Source: Lantana camara (taxonomy: Eukaryota; Streptophyta; Magnoliopsida; Lamiales; Verbenaceae). Taken from it: a stretch of DNA of 64,000 nt. Location: NCBI GenBank assembly GCA_037501455.1, contig CM074864.1:31026001-31090000 (forward strand). The letters are read 5' to 3'. The translations under genes were made by a program, and so were the position numbers. Of this stretch, positions 1 to 12,416 are shown piece by piece. The notes beneath the pieces are model-generated. The model saw only the letters and a list, made by a program, of their open reading frames with translations, was not told the origin of the DNA and did no database searches. Numbering within the stretch: the first letter of the stretch is position 1; each line of letters starts with the position of its first letter.

Positions 1-3000
1 GACTTGTATTCCCACCTAGCACTCCTTAACCTGCACAAAAACCACTGAAAACAAACCGGGTTCAGTCCAAAAGGGACTGGTGGGTATAAAAACAGGCATA
101 GTATATAAATATCGCAGAATTTAACATATACATGCAAGCTATAAACCCGTATGAAATTTTTAGAAGGTTTCCCCAAGTGGGTAAAACAAAGAAGGACATC
201 TAAGGGTTTACAACGTTCATATTCATTCTTACTTAATTATAGGGTTTCAAGCTCGGCGAGTGAGCGTGCATAATCTCCAATCAACACCTTGTGTATTCAT
301 ATTCATAATTTCGTTAGTTATCATACATATCATATTTGTGCACAATCATACGATTCATAATCATACATATACCCCTTCTCCCTCCAAGTGGTGGACGGGT
401 TTGCAGGACCCGACCACCGGTCCATACATAGGCCAGAGGGGGTACATGAATCCCCCAAAGGCACTCAGCTCCCATTCCCCGCTAATCTCCTAGCGAGGTC
501 CGGTATCACCGTAGTTGGTTAGAACTAACACATGGGATCACCGTCGGCCCTTGCCTCCCCGGATAGCCACATGTATTAAGTTCCAGGGCCCGTGAATTCA
601 TAGCAATCATAACAATCATATCTCGCCAAAACATAAGGTAGGATTCATAAAAAAAAGGTTATACGTTTAAAATCATTTACCCAAAAATGACTCGATATAT
701 ATATAAATAGATAATTATATCTTTGGCTAAAACTTGGCACATAAGGGTATATTGGGTCATTTTATCTAAATAGAAGAGAAACCCACCTTAAACCGACAAA
801 AGGAGACACAAAAGCCTCAAGGACCGGCCTCGTCTCCAACGAGATTAAAATCTGTGCAAGAAAGGCAAAGTGAGACTCAAAATGACAAATTAAGACGCTC
901 GGCAATGAAATGATCATGATATGAATGCATAAAAGAGTATGTTATGTAATGAACATGTTCATGTGCACTATTAATGTCTTAAAGACATATAAGCGTTCAT
1001 TTCATTCAAATACATAACCTTCACATTTAAATCAACTTGATTCAAGAATTTCAAATAAGGAATATAACACATAGTAGCATAGCATGTTTACACTTAGAAA
1101 TTAGGCGAATAGAAACATTCAAGTCATGTTCGGAAATTAATTAACATAAAATAGATAACAATTAAATTCTAAAATTTAAAACAAATCAAACCATAATTAA
1201 ATATATATATATCATTAATGCACATAGTGCATGAATAACATGCATGCACATATTTTAGGATGACAAATTGCAATTCATGCATGCATTTAGTATTTAAAAC
1301 AAAGTGAAATCATTACCTATTCATGCAAACAATTAAATATGTATATATACAATCAGCCAAAGCCATGCAAGAAGGAAATAGGAATAATTTAAAAGCCATG
1401 CATGCAACAGAAACTGGAAAAATATGCAGAAATGAACAGGGGTCGCGGCCTGCGTGTGACAGTAAATTAACGAAGCAGAGCAGCAGAAAAACAGAGCAGC
1501 ACATATCTAATCTTCAACCAACATTTGAAGGTGAGTTAGGTCATCAAATATACAGCAAAACCACCCCAAATCAACATACAATCAGCCCCCCAAGAATGCT
1601 CAAAACACAGCAGCAGCAACAGTTCGTGAAGGGCGGTTTGTTCTTCATCTTTGCAGCTGAAAACTGACCCAAAACCAAAGCACAACAAGGGATACACATA
1701 GAGCAACATATATACTACAATTCCATGCCATAACACATGAAAAGGAACACAAAGAACCCATCAATTAGTCCCCAAAACGTGACAGCAGCTGGACAAGGAA
1801 GAGCAGATTATTTTCTGCACATTCTTCAAGTTTTCATGAAAATCAACAATGGTAATTCTTGCTAGGCTCAAGTACCATGAAAGATAAGGCAAATACTGAA
1901 GTTAAGGAGTTCAAAAGCTCAACAAACATGCATCAATTCAGCTCATAAAGCAAGCAACATCATGAATTCAAGAAATGAAGTCTAACCTAACTATTCATCT
2001 TCTCTTCCAAAAAACTCATGAAAGCATGCTCAAAATTGGGGATGAATGGATGAAAATGACCAGAAATGAATGTATATTACAACCCTAAGCTTACCTTGTT
2101 GATTGGATGAAGGGTGGAAGAGATTTGAGCTTGAATCTCCAAGGAGGGCTTGAGTTACGGGATTTTCTGGAATGCAGGGGATGAGGAGCTGATCCTATCC
2201 AAATGAGAGGGTGTGGTTCGGTTAAGGAGAGTAGGATCAGCTATAGGGTTGAGTTAGGGTTCCATAGGCCCAAACCATGGTTAATTTGGTCAAGGTTTGA
2301 ATAAGTTATGGCTATTTTAGTAAAACATGGTAGTTAAGGCGTCCGTGGTGTGTTTCAGTTGAATTTCGGAGGTTCAAATAAATTTGGAAAAATGTAAGGC
2401 TAAGTTCATGAAACTCGAATTTTCGATACGAGTTCAACAAGTTGACGAAACTCGAATCCGAGTTTCCTAGCTCAAGATATTAAATACGGAACCAAGGGTG
2501 CGCTAATTGCTCGTTAGCCCCCGATTTGGATTCCAACAACAAAATAAATTCGAAATGTATGCAACCGAACCCGAAAACATGAAACGATCATATATTCATA
2601 TTCATAACACATATAAGTCCAACATATTAAATTTTCACGAGATTTGGGTATCAAATCATATAAAAACGAAGTACGTTTATAACACTCATGAGCAATGCAT
2701 GTGAAAATCCATAACATTTCAAATAAATTACAAAAATTAAATTCATGAATAAATTATAATTAAAAATGCATGAATTAATTATGCATAAAAACAAAGAGCA
2801 CAATTTGATTTCAAACAAAGTCAACGAATTTAAATGAAATTTTAGTATTAATTACCAAGGTTGGATTTCATATTTAATTAATAACGATTCCACACATTAA
2901 CATATAGAATTAATATTAATAAAACTTAAGATATAATATTTAACATTTTAATATTTAAATAAAATTAAATATATAAAACACGTATAAACAATTAATTCGC

Positions 3001-3056
3001 GCAATTTGGTAAACACATATGTCATACCTGTACGGCCGAAATATCGGGGCGTCACA
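1..3056 (-). mobile_element. Ty3/gypsy (Tekay-like) LTR, left end outside window
   Basis: Non-coding AT-rich sequence ending in GGGGCGTCACA at 3056. Read on the minus strand it starts TGTGACGCCCCGATATTTCGG, the same style of LTR start as the other Tekay-like LTRs here (TGTNACNCCCCG). A TATA-like stretch lies near 85-115. Only short meaningless ORFs are present. No internal region follows at 3057; instead copia-type sequence begins, so this is a solo or terminal LTR whose other end is outside the window. Confidence 0.7.
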
Positions 3057-4010
3057 TAACATGCATAAATAACAAGAATTTAAATTTACCCATAAATTAA
3101 AATTCCCGCTTTAAGTTCTAATAACTGAAAACACGACCTAGATGCAATTCTTGTTCATGAGCCTTTTCAATCCATCCAAGAATTATTAAATTAATAAAAT
3201 TCCAATTAATTTCTAAAATTAATAATTTTATCTCTTAATTATTCAAAATAATAAGTGTGAATTTTCCCGAAAAATTAAATCCATTTTAATTCCTTAAAAT
3301 CCCAATTTTTAAATTATTTCAAAAATAATATTAATTTTAATAAAACAGATTTTAAAAGAAAACAAATTGGGATTGGATCTATTAAAACACAAAAACGGGC
3401 CACAATCCGTTCTTGCCCGAAATCACCCACCCGCTGGCCCGGTTGCCTGTGCGCGCGAGTTTGCGCACACAGCGCTGCGTGCGCCAGGCACCAAGGCTGC
3501 AGACATGTGTGCGCATAGCGCGCAACTCAATCGAGCGTCGTGCGCGGGCGGCCAGGCCAACAGGCCGGGCGATGGCGGGATCCTCCCGTGCAGTTGTGGA
3601 AGGGAATGTTGGACGTGCATAGGCGCTGGCGGTGATGGCTCCCGCGCGATTGTAGGAGGTTTTGGGCGGCGGCGGCTGTTCTCTCGTGGGGCTGGGCGTG
3701 CGACGCCTTAGCACACCCAAGCATCGCGTGTTCGTAAAGTGATTTCGTGTTTCATAGTTTTCAGTTTTAAAACCAAATCAACCCAGAATTAAAACACGAT
3801 TTAATTAAGCTTGATTCAAAATAGTTCTAATCAAAATTTTCAGAAAACGTTTTTCAGAGGCATTAGGAAAAAGATAGATTCGATTTTTTCTTGGATTTCT
3901 AAAAAACTCACAAATACTCAATTGCATCCAAATCTAAAAATTTCTACCAAATTCATATCAAAAAGTTAGATTAGAAATAGACCTTGCAAGGTGGCTTTGA
4001 TATCATTTGG
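3057..4010 (-). mobile_element. 5' internal remnant of a minus-strand Ty1/copia element
   Basis: AT-rich non-coding DNA between the gypsy LTR and the copia LTR that starts at 4011. A primer-binding-like site lies right next to that LTR, so this should be the start of an internal region (leader and perhaps gag) cut off by the LTR at 3056. It contains an unusually GC-rich block at about 3400-3730 with many GCGC steps. No conserved protein was recognised; the overlapping ORFs on both strands there look like composition artefacts. Confidence 0.45.
3994..4005 (-). other. Primer-binding-site-like sequence of copia element
   Basis: On the minus strand this reads TGATATCAAAGC, close to the plant initiator-tRNA-Met primer site TGGTATCAGAGC. 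It sits five bases from the LTR end at 4011, as expected for a PBS. Confidence 0.6.
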
Positions 4011-5657
4011 TGGGAAAAACACGATCAGAAAGCACAGCGGAATTTAAAAATTTTCCCAAGAAGCAAGATTGGACTTGCAATTTCTATTTCCAATCTTAAG
4101 GATTCAAGTACTTACAAGAATCGTCACTTTCTTGACACGTTTTGAGCCGTCCTGAAACGCGCTTCATGCAGTAATGGCAACCCCAACCCTCGAAAGTTTC
4201 TTTCTACTTTAGAATCCACGATAGGTTTCCTCTAGATTAATAGTCCACATCAGTCTTAGATTCAAATCATGTAAGTGAGCATGTTAGTACTATGACATGT
4301 GTAAAGAAAGAAACATGAAACGAGATTAGAAAAGCATGATTAAACTCCCTTCGAAACCCAGTTTGACGAAATCAGAAACTACGAATCCAGTCCTATTTTT
4401 CCAACAGAACACCCTCGTTGAAAAAACTTGTCCGTTCGCCGTTTGCATGAACGGAGCTCGCCATGAATAGTGGATCGATTTTTTCACTCAGAATCTCAGT
4501 TGAAAAAAAATTCGTTCCACCAGCCCTTACTGTCGTTTCGGCGTGATCTCTCTATCACGTGTAAGACATAATTTTCAAACCCCTTAACCTATAAATAGGG
4601 CTAGGGTTTCGAACACCCCGAAGTCAAGTTGGAATTAGATTCCTATTGGAAAACACGAAAGAGTTGAGCAGCTGAAGTTTAAAATTTTCCAAAAGTTTAA
4701 TCGTTGTCTTGCAATTTTCGTATCGTATCGTAGGGTGTTTAAAAACTTACAAAGGTAGAAGCTTTCTAGTGATGTCGTTACCACCTAACGAACACCCTTC
4801 AAGCGAAATCCCTCGAACGGCCTTCGAATTAGGCTCCAAAGTAGAAGCCCTCCAAAGCGTATCTACACCAGTCCTAGAACACGATCAAGCGAGTGAGAAT
4901 GCTAGTTCTAGTGTTTGGCTAGGATTTACTTTGAAAACTTTTCTTTTGGATTTTTCTCAAAAACTTCACTTCTCGAGTATTGGTCTAAATGAATAAGAGA
5001 AGCACCACCCCTAGTATAAATACTAGGTTGGTTCGAACCCTAGGAGACTTCTCCGAATCTCTTGGAGTTTGTTTTCTTGCTCACTAATTAACTAATTTAA
5101 TTATTAATTTAATTGGAACAATAAATTCCTAACTTACTCTCCAAGTCTTGCAAGAATAACCTTCTCTCTCCTACAATAGGAAGTTTGACTTTTCAACTTT
5201 CCTAAAGTTAAAAGTCAATATTCAATAAATAATTTAATTCCCAATTAATTATTTATTGGGATAAGTTTATTTGAGAGTAGTCTTAACAATTAATTCATAA
5301 TTAATTAAAAGACCAAAATTAATTAATTACAATTTAATTAATTAATTCTAGAAAAGAATTCACATATGAAATAAATCATACGCACGAGGCCACGGCTGAA
5401 GCCGCATACGCGTGACACGTGGCAGCCACCTGTACACGACATGTGGCCGCAATCATGTTTTTATACCTCGTTTTGATCAACTATTTTGATCCTTCGTTAA
5501 TCATATTAACATCATATCATAACCCTCGTATTCTGACATTTGTATGTGACCCTTTAGGTTCATTATTCGATTAGCAGTGACAAAAATTAATTAATTCCCT
5601 AATTAATTAATCACTTCACAGATCACACTACCGTAGTCTAGCAATGGGTGTGTGACC

Positions 5658-6531
5658 ACCGGCGGAGCCACGTTCACTAGAGGGGGTGCAATTGGCCCCC
5701 CTCCCCCCTTCAACTTCTTTATATATATATATATGTATGTAATTTTATGGGATTTTTCATTATTGAGCCCACACATCAAAGTTAAGATTATTACTAGTTA
5801 GGGTCAATATAGTAAATTGTTTATAATTGAGGCCACACAAATAATATATGAGTTATATGCACCAAACTCTCTTGTGTTATTCGAAATGGGCGTAAAAAAC
5901 CTCATGTTATATAAATCTCATAGAAAACCTTGTGTTTTTCTTAATTTTGTACAGAAAACCTTATGACTGGATGTTCGGGTTCAACGAATTTTCTTTACAA
6001 AAATGTTGTTTTTGTACTTATATGCATGATCTCTTAATTTTTATAATGTCAAATTTGCCTCAATATTTACAAAATTTCTCAAATAGATTGTAAAATAATT
6101 TATTTTAATGTGTAACTGTTTACCTATTAATTTCTCTTTAATGTATGATTTCTACCCACTTTTGATTTATGCCTTTTCTTTCATGTTTTACTTTCCGATA
6201 AAAATTTTTGTGGAATTTATATTCTTCATTTATTTCTTGTATATACCGTTTCCAATATTTTCTATTATATTTCTTTGCAATTTTCTATTTACAAATATTT
6301 TTTGCTTTTTTTTTTCGTGGGCAACACGTATGAGTCAAACAATGTGTGAGAATTTTTTATGTTTATTTTTATAAAACACAGGATTTTTATACTAATTTTG
6401 AAACATAGGGTGTATCTTGCATTTTCGTTATTTGATAATATTTTATATATATATTATTACTACTATTATATATGTTGAAAAGCCTAATATGACCTGACCC
6501 CCCTGAATCAAGTTTCTGGCTCCTCTACTGT
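5658..6531. mobile_element. hAT-like non-autonomous DNA transposon (MITE)
   Basis: This 874-bp AT-rich element is flanked by the perfect 8-bp duplication GTGTGACC (5650-5657 and 6532-6539). Its ends are imperfect inverted repeats: ACCGGCGGAGCCA on the left and, inverted, ACAGTAGAGGAGCCA on the right, each followed by a G-run. The related copia LTR at about 13590 shows the unfilled site (GTGTGACCCCTA). The 8-bp duplication suits the hAT superfamily. It encodes no transposase; the hydrophobic ORF at 6108-6374 is low-complexity. Confidence 0.8.
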
Positions 6532-7350
6532 GTGTGACCCCTAGCCGAATAACGAAATGAATCGAAGAACCTTTCAATCAATGACAATCAATGAAATACG
6601 ATCCTCCTACAACTCCATCACTCAATCAAGAACTAAGGCATGGGAATATACTCAGAGTTTAAATATTTTGGATCTTTAAAGTTAAGTTCGTTTCATATCC
6701 ATTTCGATCTCAATCCTAGAAAACCCCATTTTCTAGATGTCTTGACCTTTTATCCAGCTTGGCAAAGGGTTTAATATTTAATGGACCACGAACAACTTAA
6801 TCAGTAAGAGATCATTCTTCTTCTCAAGAAGTGTAGGTCCTTTATCGATTCTACAAATTTAAATATACCACTTGTGTAATCCCAATATAGGCCGCGGTTC
6901 AGGTGTCTATATGGCGACACCCTTTTGAGCCTATGTCAAAGATTACAAAGTTAGCTCATATGAGACCTTACATAATCTCAAGTCTAAGGATTAATGAATC
7001 ACATCATTGACCTGTGAGATATTTCCAAATCTAGAAGTTTCTGGGAACTTCCTTTCCCATTTAGGAATGTTCTCACGTGGGATATCTCAGTGATGAAGTT
7101 TTTGTAACAATCACCCTTATGTATTATGAAAGCATCAACGATGCACTTATTACTCCATGAAACTGAGTGATCCTTCAAAAGGACATAATCACATAAGCAA
7201 ATCTCAGCAGAGTCAAGGTCGACACTCCCACTGTCTGTCAGACTCATTGACTTGGAGAAGTTTCTAATCCTCGCCTATGGTGTTAAGAACTTGTTTCATG
7301 TGTCGTTGCTATAGCGAAAAAGTTCTTAACGGCCTCATCAGATTAGGGGA

Positions 7351-9784
7351 TGTAGCACCCGGGACGATAGGCACCACATCCCCCGCACTATAAGTCTAGT
7401 CCACGCATGAAATTGATGATCCAGCATGAACCAGACTCACAGCGAATGGGTGACAAAATAAAAACAACTCCCTGGCTAGGCGAATCTAACCCTGTACCAA
7501 TTAATTCAACAACCTGACGAGTGCAATGCGGAAGCAATGATACCAACAATAAAATTCAGTAATGGCTACGAGCCCAACAATTCCAATACATAAATTAAAA
7601 TCATCATGCATCCTATCCCGAATCAATACTCAATAATTTATAAATCATACGTTGGCACATAGGCCTATCCAATACATAACACGAATAAACATAATAAAAG
7701 TAAAATGTGATTCTAGTGTACAAGTGAGACTCGAGACAACCACTAAGACTTAACTCCCCCCTAGGAAAACCTGCAAAGAACTGGAAAAGTGGGAAAGAGG
7801 GATCAGTCTGTAGAAGACTGAGTGAGCAGGACCTGTACATATATATAGAAACATGCGCATGCAAGTCATAAATCCCAAGCAATGTTTTAAGTGAGGTTAA
7901 TTCTTGCGAAGGGCGAGAAAATAGATAAGAAATGCTCGGACTTTACGACTAATTCATATTTAATTCATTAAGTTCATAAATCATGAATAATCATAATGGC
8001 TCGATGAGTGAGCGTGCATAATTTTCCAACCAAACTCCGACTGTGTACAATGAACAGGATTTAATATGTTTTAAATACGTGATCATGCAATACATAATAA
8101 TATAGACGAGACATAAACATGAGACATGAGCGTTTGGGCAATCAGTGTCCCGGCCTTCCCGCACTGTGTATAATCATAATTATAAAATAATTTCCATCCT
8201 TTTCCCTCCATGATGGTCGGACCTGCAGACCCGAACCATCTAATAATATACTATATCGAGACGGGGGCTCATGACTCCTACCCGCTCCTTCGATGGGTCA
8301 ACCATCGGCTCAAGAATAACTCACCTTCCACACTACACGGTAGCGTGGGAGATTCTCAATGAGTACTTTGTGCAATGGCTTAGCTATACGTCGACCCGAT
8401 GCCGAACCAGTCTCCATTCACACATTTCCTCGGGGCCCAATAACATGTGCAAGATCAATGTGCATAATCTCACCAAAATATTTAAAATCATGCTCGTAAT
8501 TATCATAATTCATTTCATAATCCATGAGAAACATTTACTTGATAAGAATTTACTCGATGACTTTACTTTGAAAACGATATATATATACTTTAGGTTTTTG
8601 GCCAAAACTTATCACGTCAAGGTTGTAGGGTTTGATACTTATCTAGAACGAAAACACCCTCACCTGGAATATCACGAGACAAGGAACATCAGTAATATGG
8701 GTGCCTATTGGATCCAGAAGTCTCCGCCCTGGAGATGAACTGTACAAGAGAACGACGTCGGTCCGAAGTTGAACGAACGCAGGTTGTCGGTAAGGTGGCG
8801 ACACCAAAAAGAATTGATCATAACTGACAAATGGGAAAAGATATTAAGGTGATTAAAATTGGAGGTTGTTCTAGACTTCAAGAGGTTTCCAACGGTTTAA
8901 AAATTAGGTCAATCCGAGTTCGGCTGAGGGAGTACCCGGCCGGGAAAAATACAAGGCAAAATCTACCCGGCCGAGGAAAAAGAGTGCAGAAACTCTCTGG
9001 ACTAAACTACCCTCCCGGGTACTTTTCAGTACAAAAACTACCCGCCCGGGTAGTCCTACCGGGCGAGAAAAAGGGGCAGAACAGGGCATGGCTCGAGGAG
9101 GAAAAGGGGAGGAAGCAAAACCACAACAAAGCTCAACCAAAAGAATCATATATCAAGCATAAAACACCAATATACATCCAATACTTCAATTACAACATAT
9201 ATACTTCAAGTTGAGGCCAAAGATCAAACCAAAGAATCATAATACATCTTCCAAACTTTAAGTATATGCAAGCCATTCAAGTAACAAAGGGACAAGGCTA
9301 GGAGATCAAGTATACACACATAGATTGCACATAAAATCATGCTTCTAACCATAAATAAACAAGGAAGCATCACATAATCATCAAACCCTAATCATACATC
9401 TCAAGAGATTCAATTAACTTCTCCATTTATACCTTGAAATGAAAGGGACAAAGGATGAAATGATATTGGGATGGTGATGCTTCCAAAGTATGCAACTTTC
9501 CTTCTTAAATTCTAACTTGAAATGAGATGAAATCCTTTCCTTCTCTTCTTGGTGTGATAACCGTAGTTTAGTGTGTGTGCATGTGTGAGATTTGATGAAA
9601 TCAAATGAAATGTGGGAGAGATGAATGTATGTAATATATGTGATATAATTATAGATATAATGTATATATATATAAAGTGATAAAGTGGAGATATTATGTA
9701 TATTATATATATACAAATCTTTAGTGCTCTTATTATTATATACATATATAATGAATGTGTGAGTGTATTAGTGTAGAGAAGTTA

Positions 9785-9835
<51 letters not shown>

Positions 9836-10083
9836 GCATGTCTCTTGCATGAGTGAATGATATAAATGAAATGTTATTCTTATGAATTTAGTTTAAGTAA
9901 ATATATAAGTATAAATATATATGAAATATGTTATAAGATGAAATATATGAATTAGGCAATCAGACAATTAATCACATAAGCCATTAGTCACATAATGCAA
10001 TTAAACACGTTGAACAGTTCTAACTCTCAAACTCACACGTGTGGCGCGCTTACCTGAATAATTTGAAAATACGGGGTGTTACA
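7351..10083 (-). mobile_element. Solo LTR 'D' of a Tekay-like gypsy element
   Basis: A 2,733-bp solo LTR running TGTAGCACCC...GGGGTGTTACA, flanked by the perfect 5-bp duplication GGGGA (7346-7350 and 10084-10088). The empty site survives at 14394-14402 in the second copia LTR (ATTAGGGGAGTT). There is no internal region, PBS or PPT, so it arose by LTR-LTR recombination. A TATA-like ACATATATATAG lies near 7836 and a cluster of short GC palindromes at 8935-9070. Confidence 0.9.
9788..9832. repeat. (AT)n microsatellite
   Basis: About 45 bp of uninterrupted AT dinucleotides inside solo LTR D. Confidence 0.95.
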
Positions 10084-10261
10084 GGGGAGTTCAAAACATG
10101 CAAAGCACGGTCAACCCAAACAGACATAAATAAGCACATAAAGAAGTCATTGTGTATGAACAAAATTATTTCGTTTATTAGTCAAAGACTCTTTGCGATT
10201 TTACAAGGAAATAGTAAAGCAAGCATCTTCTTTAAGGGAACTACTCCTAACAATATCCCAC

Positions 10262-12416
10262 TTACCTGTCAAAGCCATTCAGGTGCCAATCTAAGCCCAT
10301 CTTCTGAAGATGTCCTTCGAAAGCCAGTTGACTTAGGGCTTTTGTAAGCGGATCTCCCATGTTCTCTGTCGATGTGATCCTTTCAATTTGTACATCTCCT
10401 CTCTTGATTATATCATCTATTAAGTGATACTTCCTCAAAATGTGCTTGGTCCTTTGGTGAGATCTTGGTTCTCTTGCTTGAGCAACCGCCCCGGTGTTGT
10501 CATAAAACAATGTAACGGGGTCTTTAATGCTAGAAGCTATACCCAACTCTTGGATGAAGTTTCTTACCCAAACACCTTCCTTATTTGCGTTGTTTGCAGC
10601 TAAGTATTCGGCCTCAGTGGTTGAATCTGCCATGGTCGCTTGCTTGGAACTTTTTCAACTCACTGCTCCGCCGTTCAGGCAGAATATGCATCCTGACATG
10701 GATTTAAAGTCATCCATGTCTGATGCAAAGCTTGCATCATGGTATCCTCTAATGACAAGATCTTGCTGGCCTCCGTAAACCAGGAACAAATCCTTAGTTC
10801 TTCGCAAGTACTTAAGGATATTCTTTACAGCAGTCCAGTGACCATCACCAGGGTCAGATTGGAATCGGCTAGTCACGCTAAGCGCATAAGCCACATCTGG
10901 TCGAGTACATAGCGTTGCATATATTATGCTTCTTATAGCTGATGCATAAGGAATTCTGGACATCCTGGACTTTTCAAGTTCAATCTTGGGACACAACTTC
11001 TTCGAATGAACTGTTCCTGGGCCCATTGGAAGTTTACCACGTTTAGAATCTTCCATACTAAATCTCTTTAGTATCTTGTCTATGTAAACCGACTGTGATA
11101 ATCCTAACAATCTCGTAGATCTATCCCGATAGATCTTTATCCCAAGAATGTAGGATGCATCACCAAGATCCTTCATCTCAAATTGGTTCGATAACTAAGA
11201 CTTTTTTACTTTCATGTTATCCTTCGCATTCCCAATGAGAAGGATGTCATGCATATAAAGTATTAGAAATTGAACCGAGGTTTCTAATTCTTTCTTGTAC
11301 ACACAGGATTCATTCGGATTTTGAAGAAAGCCAAACGATTTGATTGCTTCATTAAATCGAATGTTCTAATTCCTAGAAGCTTGTTTCAATTCGTAAATTG
11401 ATCTTTGGAGCTTACAAACCTTTTATTCGCTCCCATGGAATGTGAAACCCATGGGTTGCTCTATGTAAATGTCTTTGTCAATGTCTCCATTGAGAAAGGC
11501 AGTTTTCACATCCATTTGCCATATCTCATAGTCATAATATGCTGCAATGGCAAGCAAGATCCGAATGAATTTTTGCATTGCAACCGGGAAGAAGGTTTCA
11601 TCAATGTCTACACCTGGTCTTTGAGGAAAACAACTAATCTTGCTTTAAAGGCTGCCACGCTTCCATCTACTCTAAACTTACGCTTATATATCCTTTTACA
11701 CCCTATGGGCCTGATCCCATCAGGTGGATCAACCAAGGTCCAAACCCGATTACAGTACATGGAATCCATTTTGGATTTCATTGCTTCTTTCCACTGTTCA
11801 GAGTCCGAATCTAATAGTGTCTCCTCATAAGTTAATGGATCATTATCCATTTGAAATGTTTAGTGGAGAAAACCATACCATCTCTCTGGTTGTCTAGGAA
11901 TGCATTCAGAACATCTTATTTGAGGAGGATTTTCACGTGTATCACTCTCTTGGACTGACTGAGGAATGTTAGTCTCCAAACTTGGCATGGACCTTGGTCT
12001 CGAAATTCTTCGAGTTCTGCAATCTTACCTTTCTTTTCTTTAAGAAACGAGTCCTCAAGAAAAGTGGCATTTCTTGACACAAAGACCTTTTGTTCAAGAG
12101 GATCGTAGAAATTATATCCTATTAACTCTTTAGGATATCCTATGAAGTTACATAAGCTTGATCTAGCTTCAAGCTAATCTCCCACTATCCTCTTCATGTA
12201 AGTAAGACAACCCCAAATTCTTATGTAAGAATAGTTAGGGATTTTGCCACACCACATGTCAAATGGGGTTTTGGGTACAAATTTGGAGGGAATAAGATTC
12301 AGAATCTTAACTGTTAATTGTAGGGCATAACCCTAGAATGAAGGTGGCAATTCAGTGAAACTCATCATGGAACGAACCATATCAAGTAGGGTTCTGTTCC
12401 TTCTCTCCAAAACTAT
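10262..12416 (-). pseudogene. Ty1/copia element 1 pol remnant (IN end, RT, RNase H)
   Basis: Minus-strand decayed pol. Reading 5' to 3': near 12360-12416 a trace of the integrase C-terminal region (RTLLDMVRSMMSFTELP-like); at 11608-11850 the RT N-terminal block (SEQWKEAMKSKMDSM, WTLVDPP); at 10655-11176 the RT thumb with start of RNase H (MKDLGDASYILGIKI, TRPDVAYA, SMSGC); at 10262-10633 the RNase H end (DSTTEAEYLAA, KHILRKYHLID, NMGDPLTKAL). The frame is broken between 10633 and 10655 and between 11176 and 11608. The RT core reads YMHD where YVDD is expected (changed codon 11249-11251). Gag and protease are absent because copia element 2 begins at 12417 within the integrase region. Confidence 0.85.

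Larger units (their letters stand above)
4011..10252 (-). mobile_element. Ty1/copia LTR 1, interrupted by a MITE and a solo LTR
   Basis: The LTR starts TGGGAAAAACACG at 4011 and ends CTACTCCTAACA at 10252 (minus-strand start TGTTAGGAGTAG). It aligns along its length with the second copia LTR (12417-14563); shared blocks include the start, a segment near 6540-6660 matching 13590-13700, and a segment near 6880-7345 matching 13920-14400. Removing the MITE with one duplication and the solo LTR with one duplication leaves about 2.6 kb. It has a PBS-like site on its left and a PPT-like tract (minus-strand AAGTGGGATAT) on its right, so it is shared by two internal regions. Confidence 0.65.

Noticed and set aside
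3367..3724. Five overlapping ORFs of 65-114 codons
   Set aside because: All arise from GC-rich composition with few stops; both strands are equally open and no family motif is visible.
6108..6374. Phe/Ile-rich 88-residue ORF resembling a membrane protein
   Set aside because: Low-complexity AT-rich sequence inside a MITE; hydrophobicity follows from T-rich codons.
8271..8738. 155-residue ORF in solo LTR D
   Set aside because: Lies fully within the LTR, is not conserved in related LTRs, and has no recognisable domain.
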